A DNA stretch of 64,000 nt from Collinsella sp. TM10-22. Its GTDB lineage: Bacteria > Actinomycetota > Coriobacteriia > Coriobacteriales > Coriobacteriaceae. Positions 25,485 to 34,276 of this stretch are shown here, piece by piece. The position numbers were made by a program, and so were the translations under genes. Position 1 is the first letter of the stretch, and the number at the start of each line of letters is the position of its first letter. Under the pieces are notes generated by a model. It did no database searches. It had not been told where the DNA came from and saw only the letters and a program-made list of their open reading frames with translations. The DNA lies in contig NZ_QSOC01000002.1 in assembly GCF_003466125.1 (NCBI RefSeq), positions 248,001 to 312,000 of the forward strand, written 5' to 3'.

Positions 25485-26471
25485 ATGGCGTTGAGCAAGG
25501 CATCATGCACCGGTCGCGGATTGATTCCGGCAATTGGTGGACATGTGCACCGCATGTTCGATGAGGGTGAAGACAACCTGTTTTCGCTGAGCCTTGACGA
25601 CGTGATGGATGATCGCCCGTGGACCGCCGACGAACTCATGGGCGGCGGGGCTCGCCCGTCAAGCCCCGATCCCGCACTTGCGCCTAAGCCCGCATCTGCG
25701 CCGACTCCTGCGCAGTCGCCTGTTTCGACGCCCGCGCCTACGCCCGCACCCACTTCGGCGCCCACGCCCGCTCCCCGCCCCGCAAGCGACCCGACCGAGA
25801 CGGCGGCATTTCTCGCTGCAGCGACGCAGGGCAAATCGGCCGACAGCACCGTCATGTTCAGCGCCCAGCAGTTGCCTGTTCCTGCGGCACGCAAGCCTCA
25901 AGTCACAAGGCTCGATGAGCCCGCTGCCCATCAGGTGGCCTACGATTCCTGGGCTGCAGCCGATCTGGATGAGACCTCTACCGGCATGCTGGCGCTCGAC
26001 GTTCCAGTTAACCCGCTTTTTGCCGCCAACACGAGCGCCGCGGACTATGAGGGCGGTGCGGCATATTCCGATTATTCCGATGGCTATGATGGCACCGGTC
26101 GCATCGGGACCGAGGATTATGGCACCGCATCGAGCGATTATCTCAACGATCCGTACGCTGCCGCGCCTGCACCGGAATATGACCCGGAGGCCGCGTCCGC
26201 ACCGGCGTATACCAAAAGCACGGGCGAAGAGCTCTTCGCCGATTATTACGCCGAGGAAAAGGCACTGCGTTTCTCGGAATTTCCGCAGGCAGTCAAGGTT
26301 GCCTTTATCGCCATTATCATTGCCCTGCTCGGCGTCATTGCGTTTGAGGGATTCCAGCTGTTCCGCGGCCCCACCCAAGCGGAGTCGGAGACCCAGCAAA
26401 AAGAGGACGATAACGAGTATCTGGACATCAACACCCTCAAGGGCGACCCCAACGACGGAGACGACGAGTAG
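25485..26471 (+). CDS. Single-pass membrane protein with Pro/Ala-rich region, function unknown
   Basis: I do not recognise a family. The 328-residue protein has a short globular start, a Pro/Ala/Thr-rich low-complexity stretch (about residues 60-105), a Tyr/Asp/Gly-rich stretch, and one membrane helix at about residues 269-293 (VAFIAIIIALLGVIAFEGF). A short acidic tail follows. With no signal peptide, the long N-terminal part is probably cytoplasmic. Start: ATG at 25485 after AAGGGTGG. A perfect TATAAT (25445-25450) lies upstream. Confidence 0.6.
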   Translation: MALSKASCTGRGLIPAIGGHVHRMFDEGEDNLFSLSLDDVMDDRPWTADELMGGGARPSSPDPALAPKPASAPTPAQSPVSTPAPTPAPTSAPTPAPRPASDPTETAAFLAAATQGKSADSTVMFSAQQLPVPAARKPQVTRLDEPAAHQVAYDSWAAADLDETSTGMLALDVPVNPLFAANTSAADYEGGAAYSDYSDGYDGTGRIGTEDYGTASSDYLNDPYAAAPAPEYDPEAASAPAYTKSTGEELFADYYAEEKALRFSEFPQAVKVAFIAIIIALLGVIAFEGFQLFRGPTQAESETQQKEDDNEYLDINTLKGDPNDGDDE

Positions 26472-26508
26472 CGAGGGTTAAGTGAGGGCCGGAAGAGCCG
26501 GCGGCACG

Positions 26509-27831
26509 TTACGGCTCCAAAAGCCCTGCCATAAAGATGGGCAGATACAGCACGTCACCATCGCGGTGAAGATTACATTCCGCAAGTACCAGGGCGCGAT
26601 CGATTCCGTAGCCCTTCGTTGTCAATGCGTTATCGAGCGCCGCGTGGGACTTAAAGCTCTTGCCCGATTTGACCTCGATGGCAAACACTTCCCCATCGAA
26701 CGTCTCTTCCACAAAATCGAGCTCACCGACCTTTTTGGACGTAAAGTAGCGCAATCTAAATCCATGAGCTTTGAGCTCTTGGGCAACGAAGCCCTCAAAC
26801 GCCGCCCCCATGTTCATGCCAAAGGGGCCCTCCGCCTCCCCATCAAAAACGCCTTGGGCGACCCTTTTGGAATACGACGACATGAGCATTCCGGTGTCCA
26901 GGTAAAACAGCTTGAACAGATTTCGTTGCTCCCCCAATAAAAGGGGTGCAACGGGCGCCGTTACGTTATACACAGGAAGCGCGACACCTGCCTCCGATAA
27001 CCAGAGAAAATGATCTGTCACCTGCGAAAAACGTTTGACACCGTTAATCGATGACAGTTTGAATCGCTTATTTTTGGAGCCGGCCTCGCTGGGAATCAAA
27101 TCATAGATATCGCGAATAACCAAGCGTAGCTCGGGCGGAGCGTACTTTGCGATGTCATCGCGATACAGGGCGTGAAGATCACGATGGATGTTTCGAACCT
27201 CGTCGACATTGCGCGTCGCCAAGAAGGAATTGACCGCGTCGGGCATGCCTCCCACCACCACATACTGATGGAACAGATCGAGCAAGCGGTCATACAGGTA
27301 GCCAGGGAGCTCACCCTCATCCTTTAGACAGTCCCTGAGCATGTCAAACACGCTGGCGCCAACGCCATTTGCCCAGCAAAACTCCTCAAAGTCGAGCGGG
27401 TACATCTGGACCTGCTCGACATACCCCACCGGCAGGGAATCGATGCCCTCGAGCTCAACGCCAAGGAGCGATCCGGTAAGGATGTATCGAAAGTCGCCGC
27501 GCTGGACCAGGTATTTGATAAACGTCACCACGTTGGGGCATCGCTGCACCTCGTCGATAACCACGACGGTCTTGTTCGCAACCATCGGCTGCGTCGCAGC
27601 GATAGACATGCGCATAAGCAGGTCGTCCGCACTTTTCGCCGCCAAAAACGAATCGCGCACGGACGCGTCGGCGATAAGGTCGAACGTCACGATATTTTCG
27701 AACGATTCGTTTGCAAAGACATTGACCAAATATGACTTTCCTACCTGTCGGGCACCCTTGACCAAAAGAGCCTTGTTAGGCGACGAGGCAAGCCAAGATT
27801 CAAACCGTGCTTTCGCTTTTCTCTGCAGCAT
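26509..27831 (-). CDS. AAA ATPase with DUF4143 domain
   Basis: A 440-residue ATPase with the Walker A motif VKGARQVGKSYLV at about residues 24-36 and Walker B VVVIDEVQRCP near 90. The C-terminal nuclease-like DUF4143 part includes FEGFVAQELKAHGFRLRYFTSKK and VFAIEVKSGKSFKSH. This family is common in gut bacteria, often solitary, and its role is not established. ATG at 27831 starts the AAA homology. The frame stays open for 39 more codons through a 33-bp repeat array, giving an 11-residue repeat beginning EKC, so a longer protein cannot be excluded. Confidence 0.8.
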   Translation of the reverse strand: MLQRKAKARFESWLASSPNKALLVKGARQVGKSYLVNVFANESFENIVTFDLIADASVRDSFLAAKSADDLLMRMSIAATQPMVANKTVVVIDEVQRCPNVVTFIKYLVQRGDFRYILTGSLLGVELEGIDSLPVGYVEQVQMYPLDFEEFCWANGVGASVFDMLRDCLKDEGELPGYLYDRLLDLFHQYVVVGGMPDAVNSFLATRNVDEVRNIHRDLHALYRDDIAKYAPPELRLVIRDIYDLIPSEAGSKNKRFKLSSINGVKRFSQVTDHFLWLSEAGVALPVYNVTAPVAPLLLGEQRNLFKLFYLDTGMLMSSYSKRVAQGVFDGEAEGPFGMNMGAAFEGFVAQELKAHGFRLRYFTSKKVGELDFVEETFDGEVFAIEVKSGKSFKSHAALDNALTTKGYGIDRALVLAECNLHRDGDVLYLPIFMAGLLEP

Positions 27832-27870
27832 AAGCGCACCCCTTATTACGTGCTGTTTTAGCACTAGGAT

Positions 27871-27980
27871 ACACTTTTCCGTAGTTATTAGGTGCTCATT
27901 TCGACACTTTTCCGAGGTTTTAAAGTGTGTATTACAACACTTTTCCATACTTTTATATGGGAAATTTCGACACTTTTTCG
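27871..27980. repeat. Four direct repeats at exact 33-bp spacing upstream of the ATPase
   Basis: ACACTTTTCC (last copy ACACTTTTTC) starts at 27871, 27904, 27937 and 27970, so the period is exactly 33 bases. The 22-base stretches between are only loosely alike. A GTGCT/AGCAC hairpin is just downstream on the gene side. The regular three-turn phasing suggests a cooperative operator for the ATPase gene; it also reads as an 11-residue repeat in frame with it. Confidence 0.75.
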
Positions 27981-28040
27981 AATTTAAGCTTAACAGCAGG
28001 CGGCGCTTAATTTCTGTCCGCGCGCGCTGATAGACTCTAT

Positions 28041-28067
28041 CGCGCCCGCAAGGAGCGGGCGCGTTTT
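28041..28067 (+). terminator. Rho-independent terminator without an obvious gene
   Basis: CGCGCCCGC / GCGGGCGCG, a 9-bp stem with a five-base loop, then TTTT. No plus-strand gene is visible in 27950-28040, so it may end a small RNA or a lost gene. Confidence 0.6.
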
Positions 28068-28161
28068 ATCCAGAGTCGGGGTAGAGAGTTGGCTCCACGA
28101 TCCCGACGCCAACCGGCCAAGAGGCACGGTGGCCCTGCCAACATCGATGAAAGGAGTCCGT

Positions 28162-28695
28162 ATGGACAATTTCTCTGTGCGCAACGAGCGCAATTTCCAC
28201 AACCTGGCAGCCAAGCCAAAACGAATGCATCTTCTGGACAAGCCGAACGGCTACGCCTCGGCCATGGTCAAGAGCAGTCTCTCCCACCAGATGCGCTTTA
28301 CCGTGCAGGCGCTCGAGGAAGAGCCCTGCGCCGCCGGCGACCCGCATGTACTGCAGATCAAGCTGCTCGGAGACGACTCGCGCGAGCCGTCCAGCTGGAA
28401 GCTCTTTGCAGACGGCAAGTGCATTGCGGACGGATCCGGCGCCTTTGTTATGGATGCTATCGACCAGGGCATGATACAAGCCTGTAAGACATGGGGAGAT
28501 TACGACGCATTTGCCGACATCGCAGAGGCAATCGTTCTAAGCAAAGCTGCATTTGATATCAAGGAGCGCGCTTGTCAGATGCTTTCATATATCGCATGGA
28601 CAGTTGGTCGGTTCCACACCCAGCACCTGATCGAGGGCATGGTCGCCGCCGGGGTAGACCCGATGCTGGAAGATCTTCTCAGCGCTCCCGCGTAG
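28162..28695 (+). CDS. Hypothetical protein
   Basis: A 177-residue soluble protein that I do not recognise. ATG at 28162 has AAAGGAG seven bases upstream, and codon use resembles the neighbours, so it is very likely translated. The middle has a beta-rich stretch (VLQIKLLGDDSREPSSWKLF then ADGKCIADG) and the C-terminal half is helical. There is no signal peptide or membrane helix. It lies between the ATPase and the integrase in the accessory region. Confidence 0.6.
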   Translation: MDNFSVRNERNFHNLAAKPKRMHLLDKPNGYASAMVKSSLSHQMRFTVQALEEEPCAAGDPHVLQIKLLGDDSREPSSWKLFADGKCIADGSGAFVMDAIDQGMIQACKTWGDYDAFADIAEAIVLSKAAFDIKERACQMLSYIAWTVGRFHTQHLIEGMVAAGVDPMLEDLLSAPA

Positions 28696-29116
28696 ATTAA
28701 TCGAGCGCTCTATCGACAAAGATGCATCTACCATGACGGCATGGGGCGTGCTCGCCTTGTACCGACCCCAACCAATCCCGTCGGCGCGACTGCAGTCTCA
28801 AACAACCACCGGCACCATCCATCCGCACACGAGAGGCGATGGGCACAGGCGAACCCCTGAACCTCGCTATTCGTAAACTTCATCAGTGTTTCCACATCCC
28901 CATCAAAAGAATCCGAAAAACATCCCCCGTCAATAAAACGCTTCTGAACATCTCACTCTGCAGGCAAAGCCGCACCGGAGTGATGCGGAGGTCTGCGCGG
29001 GGTTTCACGGGTTCCCTTGACGCGGCCCAGCGGAAGTGCCACCCGGCATCCCTTCCATAACGCGCGGGTAAACAAAGGGAAATAGCGCCACCCACCGTGC
29101 AAGGAAGGACGCCACC
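28696..29116. other. Gene-free stretch before the integrase
   Basis: 421 bases with no supported coding frame. The recombinase RBS (AAGGAAGG) is at its right end. I see no tRNA end, clear att repeat or transposon ends here. Confidence 0.5.
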
Positions 29117-30100
29117 ATGGATCTCACGAAAACGGCTAGAGAAATTACCCGTCTCATGCTCCCCTACCTGACCACGCAGCAGAACCGCCAGCTCAAAAAG
29201 GTTTTATCGCACTGCCTTTTCGATGAAAGCCAATTAGCCGAAGACGGCGGCGACGGTGAAAGCGAATCATTCCTGGATCTTTTTCTGTCTGCAAAACGCC
29301 TCGAAGGCTGCTCGGATAGGACCATCTCCTACTACGAAACCACCATCAATAAAATGCTTGAATCATTCGATACACCAGCTTGCGACCTGGGAACCGAAGA
29401 GATTAGGTCCTATCTTTCCGACTATCAGCAAAAAGCCGGCGTCAGTCGCGTCACCGTCGACAATGTCCGAAGAATCATCTCAAGCTTCTACTCATGGCTC
29501 GAAGACGAGGACCATATCATTAAGAGCCCGGTAAGACGCATTAAAAGAGTCAAGGCTCCGCAGCCCATAAAGGAAACGTATAGCGATGAAGTCGTTGAAA
29601 TTCTTTGCGATAACTGCGGGTCGCCCCGAAACCTTGCCCTGATCGACCTGTTGCGCTCCACGGGCATGCGTGTGGGTGAACTCGTCTCGTTGGACAGGAA
29701 CTCCATCGACACCATCAATCGGGAATGCATCGTACACGGCAAGGGTAATAAGGACCGCATCGTCTATTTTGACGCAAAGACTAAAGTTCATATTGAGAAT
29801 TACCTGTCAACACGAATAGACAGCTCGGAAGCCCTCTTCGTGTCGAGCAAGGCGCCACACGAGAGGTTACAAATTGGCGGCGTCGAGGCGCTGCTTAGAA
29901 AACTGGGGCGCGAGCTTGATTTAGGAAGGGTCCACCCTCATAAGTTCAGAAGAACGCTTGCTACAAAGGCAATCGACAAAGGAATGCCCATCGAACAAGT
30001 CCAGGTACTCCTTGGCCATAAAAAAATAGACACCACATTAAGGTACGCAATGGTCGACCAGCGCAACGTAAAAGCATCCCACCGCAGATACCTAACTTAA
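29117..30100 (+). CDS. Tyrosine recombinase of the type I R-M locus
   Basis: A 327-residue XerC/D-like site-specific recombinase. The N-terminal SAM-like DNA-binding domain spans about residues 50-140. The catalytic set is complete: R185 (STGMRVGEL), K209 or K212 (GKGNKDR), H275-x-x-R278 (HPHKFRRT), H301 (LLGHKKI) and Y310 (TTLRYAMV). The stop codon lies inside an inverted-repeat site (30099-30116) that borders a silent hsdS cassette. As in other Xer-linked hsdS systems, it probably shuffles the specificity gene and is not a phage integrase. Confidence 0.88.
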   Translation: MDLTKTAREITRLMLPYLTTQQNRQLKKVLSHCLFDESQLAEDGGDGESESFLDLFLSAKRLEGCSDRTISYYETTINKMLESFDTPACDLGTEEIRSYLSDYQQKAGVSRVTVDNVRRIISSFYSWLEDEDHIIKSPVRRIKRVKAPQPIKETYSDEVVEILCDNCGSPRNLALIDLLRSTGMRVGELVSLDRNSIDTINRECIVHGKGNKDRIVYFDAKTKVHIENYLSTRIDSSEALFVSSKAPHERLQIGGVEALLRKLGRELDLGRVHPHKFRRTLATKAIDKGMPIEQVQVLLGHKKIDTTLRYAMVDQRNVKASHRRYLT

Positions 30101-30116
30101 ATTTCGATTTGTCGAC
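30099..30116 (-). repeat. hsdS recombination site, outer pair, left copy
   Basis: The minus strand reads GTCGACAAATCGAAATTT, identical to 35311-35328 on the plus strand. The two copies are inverted and enclose the whole block from the silent cassette to the end of hsdS2. Confidence 0.8.
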
Positions 30117-30660
30117 CGAGGTGGCAAAGTCGGCGAACTCCTGCTGGAGCTCGAGAGGCGGAACAAGAAGCTTGATATTGCCGAGAGCCGTTTGGTTGAT
30201 CTTGAATGTTCCGTTGGTGGTTTTCGCCGATGCCTCGATTTGCTTGCGAGTCGAAGGCTGATTCCAAGCACACCGTAAATAAGGCAAGATAATTTGCTCT
30301 TGTTTAATCCTTGCCGCGATCATTGTGTCAGGGAAAACCATATCTTTCATTGGTACATTTGAGTATTCGCCTGTTCCAACCAGATGCTTGTTTCCATTGC
30401 CCCGGCAAACATAGAAATCTTCATTTGAGATGCGCTTATCGGCAGGAGGTTCCTCCGTAAAGAAGCCGTCTTTCCACGCTGACGAGTCGAAGCGCCCCTG
30501 GGTTATGGCGGATAGAGTAAGAACCTTCGAACGATACGATCCTGACTTCGATGGAGACAGGCCGTTTCTCATCGACGACACGAGAGTCGAAAGGCAGCTG
30601 CTCGGATATTCCTTGCCCTCGAACATCTCGACAAATTGTGATTTACAGGCGCAGGTTGTC
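30101..30660 (-). pseudogene. hsdS: Silent inverted hsdS target-recognition cassette
   Basis: A minus-strand frame of about 180 residues that begins at KSQFVEMFEG and ends at VDKSKFK. These match the borders of the second recognition unit of hsdS2 (KSQFVEIF to VDKSKF). Inside is a target-recognition domain with a different sequence (VLTLSAITQGRF, VFPDTMIAARI, GTFKINQTALGNIKLLVPPLE). It has no usable start or promoter of its own. Both borders carry the recombination repeats, so it is a stored alternative specificity. Confidence 0.8.
30630..30644 (-). repeat. hsdS recombination site, inner, inverted copy
   Basis: The minus strand reads AAATCACAATTTGTC, identical to the plus-strand copies at 34241-34255 and 34789-34803. 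Confidence 0.8.
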
Positions 30661-30684
30661 TGAATGGGCGGCGATGCTCAGCTC

Positions 30685-30713
30685 AATTATCTCGGCAAAT
30701 ATGACGGTATAAT
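30685..30713 (+). promoter_or_regulatory. Candidate promoter of the hsdM-hsdS-hsdR operon
   Basis: A perfect TATAAT (30708-30713) lies 42 bases before the hsdM1 start; the -35 region (30685-30690) is poor. Just downstream GAGCT and AGCTC form an interrupted palindrome around an AT-rich core. Because this promoter lies inside the repeat-bounded block, it would move with the operon on inversion. Confidence 0.5.
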
Positions 30714-30755
30714 CACAAGAGCTGTAATTATATTTTTGAGCTCATAGGTACCCGA

Positions 30756-32255
30756 ATGATTGAAGAACCGATAAGTAAATCCGAGCTGGGAAACCACTTA
30801 CTCGGAGCCTGCGACATCCTGCGTGGCCCCATCAACCAGGACGAGTACAAGAGCTACATCACGCCGTTGCTCTTCTTCAAGCGCATCTCCGACGTCTACG
30901 ACGAGGAGACCGCCGAGGCTCTAGAGATGTCGGGCGGAGATGAAGACTACGCCGCCCTGCCCGAAAACCACAGCTTTGAGGTGCCGGAGGGCTGCCACTG
31001 GCAAGACGTTCGCAACACCGGCACGAACGTCGGCAAGGCAATCGTCGATGCAATGGTCGGAATCGAGCGCGCCAACCCCGACACCCTCAGCGGCCTCTTC
31101 AGTAGCTTCGACGATGCGAGCTGGACAGACAAAGGCAAGCTCTCCGACGAACGCCTGAAGGATCTCGTCGAGCACTTCTCAGCGAAGAAGTTCGGCAACA
31201 GGAACTATAGCGCCGACATGATGGGCGACGCCTACGAATACTTGATCAAGAAGTTCGCCGATATGCAGAAGAAGAACGCCGGCGAGTTCTACACCCCGAG
31301 GGAGATCGTGAAGATGATGGTCTCCCTGCTCGAGCCAAAGCCCGGGGAGACCGTCTATGACCCCGCATGCGGCACGGGCGGCATGCTCATCGAGGCAGTA
31401 CGTCAGATGGACAACTCGAGGCTCGCCTACGGCAAGCTCTACGGCCAGGAGAAGAACCTAAGCACGTCTGCCATAGCACGCATGAACCTCTACCTCCACG
31501 GTGCGAAGGACTTTCGCATCACCCAGGGGGACACCCTGCGCGACCCCGCCTTCCTTGCCGGGAATACCCTCAGGACATTCGACTGCGTCCTCGCCAATCC
31601 GCCCTTCTCCCTTAAGAACTGGGGATCCGCAGAGTTCTCCTCGGACCCGTGGGGCCGCAACATCTGGGGCGTCCCCACGGACAAGTCGGCGGACTTCGCA
31701 TGGGTACAGCATATGGTCTGCTCCATGGACGAGAAGAGCGGTCGCTGCGCTGTAGTGCTGCCCCAGGGCGCACTGTTCCACAGCGGCAAGGAGGGCGCCA
31801 TCCGCAAGGAGCTGCTCAAGTCGGACAAGGTCGAGGCAGTGATCTCGCTCGCGAGCGGCGTCTTCTACAGCACCGGTGTCTCCGCCTGTGTGCTGTTCCT
31901 CCGGAATGACAAGCCTCCGGCGCATCGGGACCGCGTCTGCATCATCGACGGTACCGAGATCTTCACCGCCCAGCGCGCGCAGAACATGATCTCGGAGGAG
32001 AACGCTCAGGAGATGCTCTCCCTCTACCATTCCTACGAACCCGTCGTAGAGAAGTGCGCCATCGCGACGCTCGATGATATAGAGCGCGAGGGTTACGTGC
32101 TCTCGGCGAACAATTACGTCGAAAGAAGGCGCGAGGAGATCGAGCCGCCGACGGAAACCAGGAAACGTTTCTACGACCTCCTTCGCCAGACGAGGAAGTC
32201 CGAGGAGAAACTCCTTGAGCTGCTCTCAAAGGGAGGCTATGTCGATGGAGAGTAG
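30756..32255 (+). CDS. hsdM: Type I restriction-modification DNA methylase, first HsdM
   Basis: A 499-residue N6-adenine methyltransferase subunit. The N-terminal helical HsdM domain (YITPLLFFKRISDVYDEET near residue 34) is followed by the SAM-binding motif I DPACGTGGM (about residues 201-209) and the catalytic motif IV NPPF (about 279-282). The ribosome-binding site is poor. It overlaps the second hsdM by 11 bases. The two are clearly homologous but diverged (roughly half identical by eye), including in motif I, so this is an old paralogue pair and not a recent copy. Confidence 0.93.
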   Translation: MIEEPISKSELGNHLLGACDILRGPINQDEYKSYITPLLFFKRISDVYDEETAEALEMSGGDEDYAALPENHSFEVPEGCHWQDVRNTGTNVGKAIVDAMVGIERANPDTLSGLFSSFDDASWTDKGKLSDERLKDLVEHFSAKKFGNRNYSADMMGDAYEYLIKKFADMQKKNAGEFYTPREIVKMMVSLLEPKPGETVYDPACGTGGMLIEAVRQMDNSRLAYGKLYGQEKNLSTSAIARMNLYLHGAKDFRITQGDTLRDPAFLAGNTLRTFDCVLANPPFSLKNWGSAEFSSDPWGRNIWGVPTDKSADFAWVQHMVCSMDEKSGRCAVVLPQGALFHSGKEGAIRKELLKSDKVEAVISLASGVFYSTGVSACVLFLRNDKPPAHRDRVCIIDGTEIFTAQRAQNMISEENAQEMLSLYHSYEPVVEKCAIATLDDIEREGYVLSANNYVERRREEIEPPTETRKRFYDLLRQTRKSEEKLLELLSKGGYVDGE

Positions 32256-33735
32256 AATCCCCCAGGAAGAGCTGAACAACCATCTATGGAACGCAGCGGT
32301 TCTGCTGCGCACCTACATCGATGCCGGCTCGTACAAGCAGTACATATTCCCGCTGCTATTCTTCAAGCGCCTCTCGGATGTTTACGACGAGGAGACCGCC
32401 GAGGCATTGGAAGCCTCTAACGGAGATGCGGAGTTCGCCGCCCTTCCCGAGAATCACAGCTTCGCAATCCCGGACGGCGCCCACTGGTGCGATGTCCGCG
32501 AGGCCACGGAAAACATCGGTAAGGCCATCGTGGGCGCCTTCCGCGCCATCGAGACGGCCAACGGTTCCAAGCTGCGTGGTATCTTCGGCGACGCCGCCTG
32601 GACTAACAAGAAACGACTTCCCGACCGCCTGCTCAAGGACCTCATCGAGCACTTCAGCGCCATAACGCTCTCCATCGCCAATTGCCCCGAGGACGAACTC
32701 GGCCAGGGCTACGAGTACCTCATCAAGAAGTTCGCAGACGACTCAGGGCACACGGCACAGGAGTTCTACACCAACCGCACGGTCGTCCACCTGATGACCG
32801 AGATCCTCCAGCCCAGGCCCGGCGAGTCCATCTACGACCCCACCTGCGGCAGCGCCGGCATGCTCATCTCCTCCATTGCCCACCTCAAACAGCACGGAGA
32901 GGAATGGCGCAATGTTCACGCCTACGGACAGGAGATCAACCAGCTATCCTCCGCCATCGGACGCATGAACCTATTCCTGCACGGCGTCGAGGACTTCGAA
33001 ATTGTAAACGACGACACGCTGCGGCACCCAGCCTTCCTCGAGGCGGGAAAGCTGCGCACCTTCGATATGGTGCTCGCCAACCCACCCTACTCGATCAAGC
33101 AATGGGACCGCGAAGCGTTCGCGTCGGACCCCTACGGCCGCAACTTCCTCGGCACCCCGCCGCAGGGGCGGGCCGACTATGCCTTCATACAGCACATCCT
33201 CAAGAGCATGGACCCGAGGAGCGGAAGGTGCGCTATTCTTCTTCCCCACGGCGTACTCTTCCGCAACGAGGAGTCCGAAATGCGCGAGAGGCTCGTCAGG
33301 AGCGACCTCATCGAGGCCGTCATCGGACTCGGCCCCAATCTCTTCTTCAACTCGCCGATGGAGGCATGCATCCTCATCTGCCGCAGCAAGAAAGCGCCGA
33401 ATCGAAGCAAGAAAATACTGTTCGTAGACGCCTCTGCCGAGGTAACCCGCAAGAACGCGCAAAGCTACCTTGAGCCTCAACACATCAAGAGAATCGTCGA
33501 TGCCTACCGGTCTGGCGAGGACATCGAAGGGTTCTCATCCCACGCATCGTTTAGTGAGCTCGAGGACAACGCCTTCTCGCTCTCCATCCCTCTGTACGTG
33601 AAGCCCTCCAATGATGAAAATGCTGACGATAGAAGCATCGAGGAGACGGTAGAAAGCTGGAGAGCCGCCTCCACAGAGGCCGCGTCCCTGCTCGATAATA
33701 TTGCTGCGAAATTGCATGAAAACGATGGTGAGTAA
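32245..33735 (+). CDS. hsdM: Type I restriction-modification DNA methylase, second HsdM
   Basis: A 496-residue paralogue of the preceding gene. Motif I is DPTCGSAGM (about residues 200-208), where the usual third glycine is replaced, and motif IV is NPPY (about 278-281). ATG at 32245 is chosen because GGGAGG sits eight bases upstream; an ATG six bases earlier is too close. The start overlaps the end of hsdM1 and the stop nearly meets hsdS1, so all five genes form one tight operon. Two intact hsdM genes in one type I operon are unusual. Confidence 0.92.
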   Translation: MESRIPQEELNNHLWNAAVLLRTYIDAGSYKQYIFPLLFFKRLSDVYDEETAEALEASNGDAEFAALPENHSFAIPDGAHWCDVREATENIGKAIVGAFRAIETANGSKLRGIFGDAAWTNKKRLPDRLLKDLIEHFSAITLSIANCPEDELGQGYEYLIKKFADDSGHTAQEFYTNRTVVHLMTEILQPRPGESIYDPTCGSAGMLISSIAHLKQHGEEWRNVHAYGQEINQLSSAIGRMNLFLHGVEDFEIVNDDTLRHPAFLEAGKLRTFDMVLANPPYSIKQWDREAFASDPYGRNFLGTPPQGRADYAFIQHILKSMDPRSGRCAILLPHGVLFRNEESEMRERLVRSDLIEAVIGLGPNLFFNSPMEACILICRSKKAPNRSKKILFVDASAEVTRKNAQSYLEPQHIKRIVDAYRSGEDIEGFSSHASFSELEDNAFSLSIPLYVKPSNDENADDRSIEETVESWRAASTEAASLLDNIAAKLHENDGE

Positions 33736-33736
33736 C

Positions 33737-34276
33737 ATGACCCACGTTTGCCTGGGCGATGTTGCCCGCGAAATCAAACAGAAGGTCCCTGTAGACCAAG
33801 AGCTGCCGACGGTCGGCCTTGAGCATCTGGACCCCGGCGAAGTCGAACTCGCCCATTGGGACGAAGGTGTCGAGACCACCTTCACTAAGGCTTTCTCAAA
33901 GGGGCAGGTGCTGTTCGGGCGTCGCAGGGCCTACCTGCGTAAAGCGGCCGTCGCCCCATTCGACGGAATCTGCTCTGGAGACATCACCGTCATCGCTCCC
34001 AAGGATAACCTCTCTCCGAGGCTGCTCCCGTTCATCATCCAGAACGACGCCCTATTCGAGCACGCCGTCACCAATTCGGCAGGCTCCCTCTCGCCAAGAG
34101 TCAAGTGGCAGAGCCTTTCGCAATTTGAATTCGAGCTTCCCAGCATCGCTAAGCAAGAAGATCTTGCCGACATACTCTGGACCGCACAAGAAACGAGGTC
34201 TCACTACAGGCAGCTGCTTACAGCCTGCGATGACGTCGTCAAATCACAATTTGTCTGCCGGAGGTGTGCGGCATGA
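33737..34276 (+). CDS. hsdS: Half-length type I specificity subunit HsdS (one recognition domain)
   Basis: A 179-residue protein holding one target-recognition domain (VGLEHLDPGEVELAHWD, FGRRRAYLRKAAVAPFDG, SLSPRVKWQSLSQFEFELP) and one conserved helix ending at DDVVKSQF. It stops nine residues after the recombination repeat at 34241-34255. Full HsdS has two such units. Half-subunits can work as dimers in some type I enzymes; otherwise this is the donor for fusion to another unit by recombination. It overlaps hsdS2 by four bases (ATGA). Confidence 0.85.
   Translation: MTHVCLGDVAREIKQKVPVDQELPTVGLEHLDPGEVELAHWDEGVETTFTKAFSKGQVLFGRRRAYLRKAAVAPFDGICSGDITVIAPKDNLSPRLLPFIIQNDALFEHAVTNSAGSLSPRVKWQSLSQFEFELPSIAKQEDLADILWTAQETRSHYRQLLTACDDVVKSQFVCRRCAA
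34241..34255 (+). repeat. hsdS recombination site, inner, copy in hsdS1
   Basis: AAATCACAATTTGTC. The match to 34789-34803 extends left through GACGTCGTC and beyond with one mismatch. Recombination of these two direct copies would delete 548 bases and fuse hsdS1 in frame to the second half of hsdS2. Confidence 0.8.

Noticed and set aside
27871-27980. 33-bp spaced repeats as a CRISPR array
   Set aside because: The conserved part is only about 10 bases and the spacers are 22 bases and loosely alike. There are no cas genes, so the array is regulatory or protein-coding in origin.
29117-30100. The recombinase as a phage or integrative-element integrase
   Set aside because: No phage, conjugation or att/tRNA features lie nearby, and its stop codon is inside an hsdS repeat site. 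An hsdS-shuffling role fits better.
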